From Gonocerus acuteangulatus (Eukaryota > Arthropoda > Insecta > Hemiptera > Coreidae), in the NCBI GenBank assembly GCA_946811695.1, contig OX328123.1:125413896-125477895 (forward strand): a DNA stretch of 64,000 nt. The letters run 5' to 3'. The position numbers were made by a program, and so were the translations under genes. This document shows, one piece after another, positions 1 through 10,164 of the stretch. Within the stretch, counting starts at the first letter, position 1; the number at the start of each line of letters is the position of its first letter. The notes below the pieces were generated by a model. It did not search any database and was not told the origin of the DNA. It was given only the letters and a program-made list of their open reading frames with translations.

Positions 1-328
1 TCCTTTTCACCCCTCTAGCCTCAGTATCGGCGGACGAATGGTGTTGAAGCTCCCTGGTGTAGTTGGGATTCTGTCCGTTGGCAGCGCTGATGGTATTGCG
101 TCTTTTTTTTTTTTTTTTTTTTTTTTTTTCCCTCCTGCTTCTATTTTCCTGACGAAAAATAACATCACACATATAAAACCTTACGGCGAGGAAAATAGAA
201 GCAGGAGGGAAAAAAAAAAAAAAAAAGACGCAATACCATCAGCGCTGCCAACGGACAGAATCCCAACTACACCAGGGAGCTTCAACACCATTCGTCCGCC
301 GATACTGAGGCTAGAGGGGTGAAAAGGA
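1..328. repeat. Head-to-head inverted unit pair at array edge
   Basis: Bases 1-150 are the reverse complement of 189-328, with a 38-bp spacer (151-188) made from the end of a unit. The arms differ mainly in homopolymer length. Both arms carry GATACTGAGG where every other unit has GATACTGTGG, so the inverted copy was probably made from the adjacent first unit. Confidence 0.9.
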
Positions 329-1612
329 GCCCAGATCGAGAAAAATGTCATTCCCTTTGCTACCACCGAGGAAGAAACAAGTACCTGGCTGAAGAAGATG
401 GAGATGAATCCATCGAAATATTCCGGGAACAAGTGAGGAGGAGTACCACCGCTGGAGAAAAATGCCGTTCCATCTAAAAATACTATCCCAGCGACGAAAA
501 ATAACATCAAACATATAAAACCTTACGGCGAGGAAAATAGAAGCAGGAGGGAAAAAAAAAAAAAAAGACGCAATACCATCAGCGCTGCCAACGGACAGAA
601 TCCCAACTACACCAGGGAGCTTCAACACCATTCGTCCGCCGATACTGTGGCTAGAGGGGTGAAAAGGAGCCCAGATCGAGAAAAATGTCATTCCCTTTGC
701 TACCACCGAGGAAGAAACAAGTACCTGGCTGAAGAAGATGGAGATGAATCCATCGAAATATTCCGGGAACAAGTGAGGAGGAGTACCACCGCTGGAGAAA
801 AATGCCGTTCCATCTAAAAATACTATCCCAGCGACGAAAAATAACATCAAACATATAAAACCTTACGGCGAGGAAAATAGAAGCAGGAGGGAAAAAAAAA
901 AAAAAAAAAGACGCAATACCATCAGCGCTGCCAACGGACAGAATCCCAACTACACCAGGGAGCTTCAACACCATTCGTCCGCCGATACTGTGGCTAGAGG
1001 GGTGAAAAGGAGCCCAGATCGAGAAAAATGTCATTCCCTTTGCTACCACCGAGGAAGAAACAAGTACCTGGCTGAAGAAGATGGAGATGAATCCATCGAA
1101 ATATTCCGGGAACAAGTGAGGAGGAGTACCACCGCTGGAGAAAAATGCCGTTCCATCTAAAAATACTATCCCAGCGACGAAAAATAACATCAAACATATA
1201 AAACCTTACGGCGAGGAAAATAGAAGCAGGAGGGAAAAAAAAAAAAAAAAAAAAAAAAAAGACGCAATACCATCAGCGCTGCCAACGGACAGAATCCCAA
1301 CTACACCAGGGAGCTTCAACACCATTCGTCCGCCGATACTGTGGCTAGAGGGGTGAAAAGGAGCCCAGATCGAGAAAAATGTCATTCCCTTGGCTACCAC
1401 CGAGGAAGAAACAAGTAACTGGCTGAAGAAGATGGAGATGAATCCATCGAAATATTCCGGGAACAAGTGAGGAGGAGTACCACCGCTGGAGAAAAATGCC
1501 GTTCCATCTAAAAATACTACCCCAGCGACGAAAAATAACATCAAACATATAAAACCTTACGGCGAGGAAAATAGAAGCAGGAGGGAAAAAAAAAAAAAAA
1601 AAAAAAAAAAAA

Positions 1613-4038
1613 GACGCAATACCATCAGCGCTGCCAACGGACAGAATCCCAACTACACCAGGGAGCTTCAACACCATTCGTCCGCCGATACTGTGGCTAG
1701 AGGGGTGAAAAGGAGCCCAGATCGAGAAAAATGTCATTCCCTTGGCTACCACCGAGGAAGAAACAAGTAACTGGCTGAAGAAGATGGAGATGAATCCATC
1801 GAAATATTCCGGGAACAAGTGAGGAGGAGTACCACCGCTGGAGAAAAATGCCGTTCCATCTAAAAATACTACCCCAGCGACGAAAAATAACATCAAACAT
1901 ATAAAACCTTACGGCGAGGAAAATAGAAGCAGGAGGGGAAAAAAAAATGAAAAAAAAAAACAAAAAAAAAAAAAAAAGACGCAATACCATCAGCGCTGCC
2001 AACGGACAGAATCCCAACTACACCAGGGAGCTTCGACACCATTCGTCCGCCGATACTGTGGCTAGAGGGGTGAAAAGGAGCCCAGATCGAGAAAAATGTC
2101 ATTCCCTTGGCTACCACCGAGGAAGAAACAAGTACCTGGCTGAAGAAGATGGAGATGAATCCATCGAAATATTCCGGGAACAAGTGAGGAGGAGTACCAC
2201 CGCGGGAGAAAAATGCCGTTCCATCTAAAAATACTATCCCAGCGACGAAAAATAACATCAAACATATAAAACCTTACGGCGAGGAAAATAGAAGCAGGAG
2301 GGAAAAAAAAAAAAAAAAAAGACGCAATACCATCAGCGCTGCCAACGGACAGAATCCCAACTACACCAGGGAGCTTCAACACCATTCGTCCGCCGATACT
2401 GTGGCTAGAGGGGTGAAAAGGAGCCCAGATCGAGAAAAATGTCATTCCCTTTGCTACCACCGAGGAAGAAACAAGTACCTGGCTGAAGAAGATGGAGATG
2501 AATCCATCGAAATATTCCGGGAACAAGTGAGGAGGAGTACCACCGCTGGAGAAAAATGCCGTTCCATCTAAAAATACTATCCCAGCGACGAAAAATAACA
2601 TCAAACATATAAAACCTTACGGCGAGGAAAATAGAAGCAGGAGGGAAAAAAAAAAAAAAAAAAAGACGCAATACCATCAGCGCTGCCAACGGACAGAATC
2701 CCAACTACACCAGGGAGCTTCAACACCATTCGTCCGCCGATACTGTGGCTAGAGGGGTGAAAAGGAGCCCAGATCGAGAAAAATGTCATTCCCTTTGCTA
2801 CCACCGAGGAAGAAACAAGTACCTGGCTGAAGAAGATGGAGATGAATCCATCGAAATATTCCGGGAACAAGTGAGGAGGAGTACCACCGCTGGAGAAAAA
2901 TGCCGTTCCATCTAAAAATACTATCCCAGCGACGAAAAATAACATCAAACATATAAAACCTTACGGCGAGGAAAATAGAAGCAGGAGGAGAGAAAAAAAA
3001 AAAAAAAAGACGCAATACCATCAGCGCTGCCAACGGACAGAATCCCAACTACACCAGGGAGCTTCAACACCATTCGTCCGCCGATACTGTGGCTAGAGGG
3101 GAGAAAAGGAGCCCAGATCGAGAAAAATGTCATTCCCTTGGCTACCACCGAGGAAGAAACAAGTAACTGGCTGAAGAAGATGGAGATGAATCCATCGAAA
3201 TATTCCGGGAACAAGTGAGGAGGAGTACCACCGCTGGAGAAAAATGCCGTTCCATCTAAAAATACTACCCCAGCGACGAAAAATAACATCAAACATATAA
3301 AACCTTACGGCGAGGAAAATAGAAGCAGGAGGGAAAAAAAAAATGAAAAAAAAAAAAAAAAAAAAAAAAAAAGACGCAATACCATCAGCGCTGCCAACGG
3401 ACAGAATCCCAACTACACCAGGGAGCTTCGACACCATTCGTCCGCCGATACTGTGGCTAGAGGGGTGAAAAGGAGCCCAGATCGAGAAAAATGTCATTCC
3501 CTTGGCTACCACCGAGGAAGAAACAAGTACCTGGCTGAAGAAGATGGAGATGAATCCATCGAAATATTCCGGGAACAAGTGAGGAGGAGTACCACCGCGG
3601 GAGAAAAATGCCGTTCCATCTAAAAATACTATCCCAGCGACGAAAAATAACATCAAACATATAAAACCTTACGGCGAGGAAAATAGAAGCAGGAGGGAAA
3701 AAAAAAAAAAAAAAGACGCAATACCATCAGCGCTGCCAACGGACAGAATCCCAACTACACCAGGGAGCTTCAACACCATTCGTCCGCCGATACTGTGGCT
3801 AGAGGGGTGAAAAGGAGCCCAGATCGAGAAAAATGTCATTCCCTTTGCTACCACCGAGGAAGAAACAAGTACCTGGCTGAAGAAGATGGAGATGAATCCA
3901 TCGAAATATTCCGGGAACAAGTGAGGAGGAGTACCACCGCTGGAGAAAAATGCCGTTCCATCTAAAAATACTATCCCAGCGACGAAAAATAACATCAAAC
4001 ATATAAAACCTTACGGCGAGGAAAATAGAAGCAGCAGG

Positions 4039-4099
<61 letters not shown>

Positions 4100-4347
4100 C
4101 GCAATACCATCAGCGCTGCCAACGGACAGAATCCCAACTACACCAGGGAGCTTCAACACCATTCGTCCGCCGATACTGTGGCTAGAGGGGTGAAAAGGAG
4201 CCCAGATCGAGAAAAATGTCATTCCCTTGGCTACCACCGAGGAAGAAACAAGTACCTGGCTGAAGAAGATGGAGATGAATCCATCGAAATATTCCGGGAA
4301 CAAGTGAGGAGGAGTACCACCGCTGGAGAAAAATGCCGTTCCATCTA
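1613..4347 (+). repeat. Higher-order four-unit block, duplicated
   Basis: Units starting at 1613, 1978, 2321 and 2665 are matched in order by units at 3009, 3373, 3715 and 4098, offset by about 1395 bp. Diagnostic variants follow the order. The 1613 and 3009 units share CCTTGG, AAGTAACTGG and ACTACCCC, and both end in an A tract interrupted by TGAAA. The 1978 and 3373 units share CTTCGACACC and CCGCGGGAG. This is a segmental duplication within the array. Confidence 0.85.
1947..2228 (+). other. Recurrent ~90-codon open frame of the satellite unit
   Basis: In most units the A tract runs into an open frame of about 84 to 93 codons (here ending TAA at 2226-2228) that is lysine-rich at the start and charged later, with blocks such as EEDGDESIEIFREQ. 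I recognise no domain. Units at 1261, 1613 and 3009 carry a TAC-to-TAA stop in the middle. The few other differences (C/G, Q/R, V/E) are mostly non-synonymous, so there is no sign of purifying selection. The opposite strand is also open over 180 codons. Most likely this is an incidental frame in low-stop sequence. Confidence 0.25.
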
Positions 4348-4500
4348 AAAAAAAATATATATTTATATATATATATATAAATTTTAACGGGGGTAATTTT
4401 TGGTGTCTACTAGGTAGGATCGATAAAGATTTGAATAAATTTTTCAAAAATTCCGTCATGAGTCCAACCTCAATACCATAGCTACTGCTAAAAGGCATAA
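4348..4500 (+). repeat. 3' part of an AT-microsatellite repeat (family H2)
   Basis: A short (TA)n tract is followed by AAATTTTAACGGGGGTAAT and a block containing CTACTAGGTAGGATCGATAA. The same block recurs at 30920-31030, where it ends TTCCTTCGGAGGAAAGTGCT. A related reversed end appears at about 56919-56955. I read this as the end of a non-autonomous rolling-circle-type element that borders the satellite array. Confidence 0.6.
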
Positions 4501-5164
4501 GATATAAAACGGAACATTTTCTCTTTTACTTGATACCCAGTGCAGAATAACTGACAGAACGTTTTCAGTAGTACTGAATAATTCTACTTATAATTGTAAA
4601 AATAATTCGACAGATTTTTCTAAAAACAATTGATTGAAAAACTAGAAAATTCGTAAGAAATTTATGAAGCCATGATTGCTTATTTGGCACAGAGCGCTTT
4701 CAGTAGTTCACATCCTCAGTGCTCTATAAGTCAGTAGCATGCAACTTGGCAGCTCCCATTTAAGTCTGTTCCTACTAAGTAGAGTGATTACATTTTCAAT
4801 AAATTCCTAAAGTTAAAATGAATAAATACATTCTTAAAGTCCACTCTCAATAATTTCGTTCCACAGACAAAATTCTAAAAAGAAAATCTAAAACTGTAAT
4901 TATTTTTATAACATTTACAGTTCCCATGCCATTTTAATTCAAAGATCTTTACAAAATCAACCTCTAAATAAACTAGACTAGATATGAAAGATATTTCTGA
5001 GAGGAAAAAGCTGCTGCTCTTCATTAAGACGACCCTTGAAGAAATAATAATTTTTTATAAACCACCAGATGCCGCCCTATTCTTCGATCCCCGGACTTCT
5101 TTCATCAGTTTATACAATATAGGGCTGCTGAAGAATCCTCTAGCTCTACTTCTTAATTAACTTC
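4501..5164. other. Unassigned AT-rich sequence
   Basis: No open frame, terminal repeat, promoter box or tandem structure could be supported here. Weak purine/pyrimidine patches only. Confidence 0.5.
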
Positions 5165-5440
5165 ATCTTTATATACAAATATACAGTTTCTTATGTACGA
5201 TTAAGTGTGGTAATCGGTTTAATATTCTCTATAGCTGTCCGATCATCGATTGAGTTCTTGTCGTTTGAGTTTAATGTGTGCGTTCCAAGTCAATCGTGAG
5301 TCAAGATGAAACCCAAAGTATCGAATGATATTGGTTATGGATAATGGATTGTCGTTAAAGGAGGCGGAAGGACAGGTTCTAACAAAAAATATAATCACGC
5401 CTAATGGATTGAGTTCTTTTATTATCATACTAAATTTATC
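5165..5440 (-). pseudogene. LINE reverse transcriptase fragment (thumb region)
   Basis: On the minus strand a 61-codon open piece includes IRYFGFHLDSRLTWNAHIK, the conserved block found after the catalytic YxDD region in jockey-like and related LINE polymerases. Frame is lost on both sides; a following piece reads KKLYI with stops, matching the usual next block (KLYLYK). The polymerase catalytic core is absent, so this is a dead fragment of an insect-type non-LTR retrotransposon. Confidence 0.75.
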
Positions 5441-5934
5441 TAATTATTTTTGTAGTTTATACGACGATAGTTTATACGAAGTTACGTTGACATAAAACAT
5501 TTCCTAAATCGTTATTGTTGCAGTTTAGTCGCTAGAATTGCGATAAACTACTAATAAAATAAAATATGATGAGTTTCGATGCTACAAAACAAAAATTACT
5601 CTCGGAGGATGTATAATAATTGAGGGACCCAGAAGTAAAAGGGTTTAAGTGACATTTTTCAAAAAAACGAGTTAGATAATGGAACTGGTTGTGAACACCG
5701 TCATCATGTGGGTAATAAAGAGGTTCAATTGATTTTTTTGACACTAACTTAGCTTGAGTTGTCTTGAGTATTGTCACTTTTGTAATATTAATGCCACAAG
5801 GAAATTAATGGGTCTTTGTACGGATTCTCCAATTCTTTTGCATATTAATTTATTAATCAGAAACCGGATGATGTACCTATTATGTATCATCGATAATAAA
5901 CAGGTATGGACCTGAGGATTCAAACAGTGTTGGA
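5441..5934. other. Unassigned AT-rich sequence
   Basis: An 81-codon minus-strand frame (5532-5777) shows no recognisable domain. It lies next to LINE debris and has AT-rich composition like its surroundings, so I do not call it a gene. Confidence 0.4.
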
Positions 5935-6314
5935 CAAAACTAACGTTAGTTTACTCTATCTAAAACTAAACTAATGTTGTATTTTTAGATTTAGTTTTAG
6001 TTTAGTTTTAGATTTGTATAATCATTAATCATGTTAACTCAGAAAAATTATTTTAATTTCATAAAATTGGACTCTGTTGAAGTATTTTCTAAATAAATAG
6101 TTGTTTTTAGTTTTAGTATCCGTTTTTAGTATGGTAATTAGTTTAGTTTAGTAAAAGAAACCTAAATTTGTGATTTTAGTTTAGTTTTAGTTTTAGATTC
6201 ACTAATTTTTGTTTGTTAATGTTTGCAAATTACGTGGAAAAGCCGAAGTTTCTTATTCTCCAAAGAATTGGTGATATCCTGACCTGTATAGATCAAAATA
6301 GTGTATCAATAGTT

Positions 6315-6552
6315 AAAAAGTCCGACTCGCAGGAACTGCGTCATCTTAGCGCTGTTCCGTACTTATTCCTAGTGACATTTGGAAAGCTTAGAATAGAAAT
6401 GTACGGTTTTTTATTTAGTATTTCGTGAAAAATGTTAACAACAATTCGAAGAAATAAGATAGATTAAGCATCACAAAGCACAGGAAACTGACAGTAGCCA
6501 ACTTACACAGAAGCGAATAATTCTAAATCCTCATTCTTGAGGAAGGAAGTAT

Positions 6553-6624
<72 letters not shown>

Positions 6625-6840
6625 GGCGCATCTACAACTTGGCCATTAGCGCCGGGCTATCCTTTTATAATGCCAACCGCACGTGGTCGGTCACCCATTC
6701 AGGTACCGACCACGCCCGACGTTGTTTAACTTCGGTGATCTACGGGAACCGGTGCATTCAACGTGGCTATGCCGTTGGCAGGATGTATAATTCAATACAA
6801 TTAAGTATTGGAAACGTACTAACTTTTCTTCGGACTTTAT
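6315..6840 (+). mobile_element. Family H1 5' end, split by a SINE
   Basis: AAAAAGTCCGACTCGCAGGAACTGC starts near 6318 and runs to ATTCTTGAGGAAGGA, then resumes after the SINE as TCAATACAATTAAGTATTGG. The same uninterrupted segment occurs at 17908-18050, which confirms that the SINE landed inside H1. The 3' half, including the (TA)n and terminal hairpin, is missing. Confidence 0.75.
6557..6780 (-). mobile_element. 5S rRNA-derived SINE (SINE3 type)
   Basis: Read on the minus strand, 6780 to about 6671 matches a 5S rRNA gene: it starts GCCAACGGCATAGCCACG, continues with the conserved GATCACCGAAGTTAAACAAC and CGTCGGGCGTGGTC, and ends GTGCGGTTGGC, with about ten bases of the 5S lost near the 3' end. 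It then runs into GGCGCTAATGGCC and GATGCGCCGTAAA followed by about 65 A. That tail is the same as on the tRNA-headed SINEs in this window. TSDs GGAAGTATAATT (6545-6556) and GGATGTATAATT (6781-6792) differ at one base. The 5S internal promoter lies within the retained part. This is a retroposed element, not a functional 5S gene. Confidence 0.88.
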
Positions 6841-6844
6841 CGGT

Positions 6845-7095
6845 AAGACTCAGATTTCTGGCCCCTTTGAGATAACAGAGGATTTGTTTTGCTGCCATCC
6901 AGTGATCATGTCCAAAACACGTCTTGTACTGGGAATATCTGGTCTTGTACCAATTTATAGGTAAAACAGTCACGCTATAAGATTTTGATAAGGGTATCCA
7001 GGAAGAACTTTTACTGAATTTCGCTCGAGTTTGAGACTAGGTATCATTGGGGTCATCACAGGATTGCACTCTTCCATATTATATTTTCTCAGAAA
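6845..7095 (-). pseudogene. Ty1/copia polymerase fragment
   Basis: Minus-strand translation gives MEECNPVMTPMIPSLKL, then PYQNLI, then HDHWMAAKQILCYLKGA. These are the consecutive conserved blocks at the end of the copia reverse transcriptase (usual forms ..CNPVxTPM.., PYxxxxGSLMYL, HWxAxKRILRYLKGT). Stops and frame loss lie between them, and the catalytic YVDD, integrase and LTRs are absent. It is a short dead fragment at the edge of H1 sequence. Confidence 0.75.
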
Positions 7096-7339
7096 TTATT
7101 TAATATAATAAGACATAGAAGTTTTTAAGGTAGAAATATGGCAAGTCGATCAAGCACATTTCGAATAGAACCTCTACGAACTATGGCACTTGGAAGACAA
7201 ATACTCTTGGCAAAAAAAAAAAAATATGAATAGCATGAAGAGAGTACAAAGTAGATAAACAATGACTGAATTAGTAATATAGATATTAACTCCCTTCTGT
7301 TTATAATACATCTTAGGTCTACTAAAAGTTAAGTCTAGC

Positions 7340-7515
7340 TTAAGGATGATTTACGCTAGACCGTGCCGGGCCACGGCCGGGACACGGTGAAACAATCACA
7401 CCAGCATTTTCAATGGACTCGTTCAAGCCAAACCGTGTGGAGCCCGTGCCGGGACCGTGTTCTAACCGTGTCTCGGTGGGAAAGGGAGCTGGACATTCTT
7501 TCCCGGTCATGCTCC
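7340..7515. repeat. GC-rich repeat segment
   Basis: A GC-rich island in AT-rich surroundings with internal near-repeats of CCGTGCCGGG and CCGTGT. It resembles the subterminal part of a MITE, but I could not find a matching inverted end. A shorter related piece, GACACGGCCACGGCCCGGA, lies at about 8497. Confidence 0.35.
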
Positions 7516-7559
7516 CTCACTCAGTTGTGCACCAATGTTTAATTACATAATTACAATTA

Positions 7560-7886
7560 TCGGTAATAATAAATTATTCACTTGGTTATGAATGAATGAA
7601 TAAATAAAGTAAATATATTTCTCTTCTAAAATGTACATTGCTCTAACAATAATTAATTCATATTTACATAAAAAAGCTTGGGCAAAGCCCATTAGCTGGA
7701 GTGGTAATTTGCGTACCCATATTACATGAAAAGCATACAGATAGAACAAAACTTTCACTCCTCTATAATCAATGAAAAATAAATATTTAAGAAACAAACG
7801 AATAAATATATCAAACTCTGACTGATATAAAACGAAAAAATATATACAACAATATCAATAAATAAATTAATCAAAACAAAATTACA
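7560..7886 (-). repeat. LINE 3' untranslated tail
   Basis: AT-rich sequence directly after the LINE coding end at 7887, with TGAATGAATGAATAAATAAA-like tracts similar to those behind the other LINE end at 12640. It is assigned by position and composition; no open frame is supported. Confidence 0.45.
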
Positions 7887-8505
7887 CTAATAATTAAATT
7901 GCTGGATTAAAAAATGTCTATACTTATAGATAGCGTCGAGGTAGATGCAAAGGACGTCCCAGTTTCTCCCATTTAGCTCCTTCACTAAGTCTTCCTTAGC
8001 AAAAGATGTTTTGCCATAATATTTGAGCCTAAACTCCTTCAGAACTGGACACACTACAAGAAAATGGAAGGTGTCCTCTTCTTCTTTCAACTTGCACCTA
8101 GAGCAGCGGGACCTCTCTCCTATTCGCCAAGGCTTTTTATTAAGTAGGAACATCTCTGATCTAGAACTTGGTTATTAATGACTTGCCTGAGACACACTGC
8201 TAATCGCTCAGTAGGTGAATGCGCTCATGTAATGGTGTCTTCTGTTTCGTGAGACCATCGAGTACTTCAAGAAGTAAAACGTTTTTTGGACATTCGAAAA
8301 TAACCAAAGAATTTAGTTTCATCGTCCAACCGTTCTTTATATATCTTGGCAAATTCTCCTTCCAGCTTACGCTTACGTCAAGTCGGATGCACGCCCAATT
8401 TTCTTCTAGTTTCTCCCTTTGCTCTACATAAAGTACAATTGAAATTGCTGCTAAATCTTCTTCGGAAAAGTACATTTTTGATGCACAAATAGAAGACACG
8501 GCCAC
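7887..8505 (-). pseudogene. LINE ORF2 C-terminal domain
   Basis: Two minus-strand frames joined by a frame break make the end of a non-LTR retrotransposon polyprotein. 8505-8200 reads through a block ending LTKQKTPLHERIHLL. 8153-7887 contains CSRCKLKEEEDTFHFLVVCP, a CCHC-like zinc finger, followed by LNGRNWDVL and YKYRHFLIQQFNY at the terminus. This layout (CxxC, acidic linker, HFLxxCP, then LNGxxW and YRxxLIQEF) is typical of the C-terminus of arthropod LINEs. The polymerase is absent. Confidence 0.7.
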
Positions 8506-8894
8506 GGCCCGGACGAAACTGTTGGAAAAGCATGGATGTAGGTCTCCACTCGGTTACAAAGGCCCAGGCTCTACCCGGGCAAGATGCAGCGGTAGGCCTT
8601 TATTCTTAAACAAGCTCTATTAGTTTTAATAATTTACTTAATTATCGAAATAACATACGATTTATATTAATTCACGTTATTTTAGTAAAACTAAAGCTTT
8701 AATTTAGTTGTTAGTGAATTCCCTATGATTTAGTTTTAGTTTAGTTAAAATCCATTAATTAGTATAAATTTAGTTTTAGTATTTTTTAAGGTTGCAATTT
8801 TTAGTTTAGTTTTAGTTTATTCCAAAAAGTGAATTTAGTTTTAATTTTAGTTTTAGTTTTTAGTTTTGCCCAACATTGGATTATTTATTGATAG

Positions 8895-8965
8895 ATAATG
8901 CTCCGCATCTAAAGCGAATTAACTAGTATGATCAGTACTCATCAACTAGTATGATCAGTACTGAA
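8895..8965 (+). repeat. Short direct duplication
   Basis: CTAGTATGATCAGTACT occurs twice about 23 bp apart (near 8923 and 8946). A local replication-type duplication. Confidence 0.7.
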
Positions 8966-9010
8966 TAAATCTAGCTTTTTGCTATTACCACAACATTGAC
9001 ATTTTTACCA

Positions 9011-9011
<1 letters not shown>

Positions 9012-9045
<34 letters not shown>

Positions 9046-9210
9046 GGCGCATCGACAATTCTTGGCAATTAGCGCCGACATCCAGGGTGCAGCCAGGAAT
9101 TTTCTCAACCAGCCCTGAGACGAGAAAATTCCTGTCGCTGGTGGGGATCGAACCCGCCATCTCCCGCTTATGAATCTAGCGCGCTAGCCACTAGACCACG
9201 GGAGACCCCA
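9012..9210 (-). mobile_element. tRNA-derived SINE, minus orientation
   Basis: On the minus strand it reads GGTCTCCCGTGGTCTAGTGG (A box region) through TTCATAAGCGGGAGAT and GGGTTCGATCCCC (B box), then a body with CCTGGATGTCGGCGCTAAT, ending GATGCGCCGTAAA plus about 30 A. The anticodon position reads CAT. The tail is shared with the 5S-headed SINE. I found no convincing TSD. Confidence 0.88.
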
Positions 9211-9238
9211 AATTATAATTATTATAATAATCCTAAAA

Positions 9239-9447
9239 GGGGTCTCCCGTGGTCTAATGGCTAGCGCCTTGGATTCATAAGCGGGAGATGGTGGGTTCGA
9301 TTCCCAACCTCCGGCAGGAATTTTATCAACCCACGGCTCGCTGGTAAAATTCCTCGCTGCACCCTGGATGTCGGCGCTAATGACCTTGATGTAGATGCGC
9401 CGTAAAAAAAAAAAAAAATAAATAAAAATAAAAAAAATAAAAAAAAA
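9239..9447 (+). mobile_element. tRNA-derived SINE, plus orientation, with TSD
   Basis: Full-length copy: tRNA-like head at 9241-9310 (GGTCTCCCGTGGTCTAATGG, then GGGTTCGATTCCC), body, the shared tail ending GATGCGCCGTAAA and an A-rich end with T interruptions. The 13-bp TSD AATAATCCTAAAA lies at 9226-9238 and 9448-9460, so both ends are exact. It lies about 30 bp from the reversed copy at 9012-9210, making a large inverted repeat. Confidence 0.92.
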
Positions 9448-9460
9448 AATAATCCTAAAA

Positions 9461-10164
9461 ATATAAGAGGAGGAGGCAGGTAGTAAATCTCTTGTAAATA
9501 ATCTGTTTTGAGGATTAACGAACTCTTTCTTTCATTTGTTGTGTATCTGTCGACACACACGAACGTTTATGGCTAAAGAACAAAACTTCTGGCTCCTAAA
9601 CATATGACCACACGACGAACGTGTTTGTCATTCCCTTATTTAAATTCATATATGCATGCTGAATGGAGTAATTATGAGAAAACTAGTTTTGTGAGGCTAT
9701 TTAAATAAGTGGAAACAACAAGTGTAATTGAGCTATTACAAAATAAATATATCAAACTCTGGTGAAATCTGCTGATTTATTATCATTATCATTGGTTATT
9801 GACCACTTTACGAATATTGACCAAGATTTCACCAACATTTCATCTGAGACAATAAGAAACTCTTATTCCAATTGTCACACGATGAAACGGTGGACAGTGC
9901 CCGTGTTATGCAGGAAAATTTGCAGAGAATAGCTAATAGTTATTTAAATTGCAAAAAAATGCTAAGGGTTGAATTTTCATGACTCCCAAGTAGAAATATT
10001 GTACAAGAATTCAGGATTTAGGATATTCCTTTGTTGGATATTTGCCAAATACCCATCTTGAAGGAACATCTTCAGAAATGAGGAAGAAACATATCCGCAA
10101 AAATATTTCGATTCGAAAAATCCCACACCTTATGATTAAAAACATGTCTATTCATGTCTAAAAA
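9461..10164. other. Unassigned AT-rich sequence
   Basis: No gene or element termini recognised. Composition resembles the neighbouring repeat debris. Confidence 0.45.

Larger units (their letters stand above)
1..4347 (+). repeat. Satellite array of poly(A)-ended ~325-bp units
   Basis: Twelve head-to-tail units begin with GACGCAATACC at 227, 567, 910, 1261, 1613, 1978, 2321, 2665, 3009, 3373, 3715 and 4098. Each complete unit has about 325 bp of near-identical sequence followed by an A tract of about 13 to 59 bases, so the period varies from 340 to 383 only because the A tract varies. The last unit stops after about 250 bp where it meets an AT-rich repeat near 4347. The left edge (1-150) is one partial unit in reverse. 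The poly(A) at every junction resembles the end of an RNA copy, but head-to-tail repetition is typical of satellite amplification. No tRNA or 5S promoter boxes were seen in the unit, and I do not recognise the family. Confidence 0.95.
5935..8878. mobile_element. Ancient hAT-like element containing nested insertions
   Basis: The left end CAGTGTTGGACAAAAC and the right end GTTTTGCCCAACATTG are inverted repeats of the hAT type. Inside both ends lie long stretches of TTTAGTTTTAGTTTAG-like subterminal repeats (5940-6200 and 8690-8870). The 8-bp flanks GATTCAAA and GATTATTT agree at only four positions, so the TSD is weak. No hAT transposase was seen. The interior is occupied by an H1 piece, a 5S-derived SINE, a copia fragment, a GC-rich repeat and a LINE 3' end. 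The two ends could belong to two separate insertions. Confidence 0.55.

Noticed and set aside
311..4137. Minus-strand frames of 100-187 codons across the satellite
   Set aside because: They run through the poly(A) tract as poly-Phe and repeat unit by unit; no known domain and no selection signal.
6671..6780. 5S rRNA gene
   Set aside because: About ten bases of the 5S are missing, a SINE tail and poly(A) follow, and a TSD flanks it.
9241..9312. tRNA gene (CAT anticodon position)
   Set aside because: It is the head of a SINE with body, shared tail, poly(A) and TSD; acceptor stem pairing is poor.
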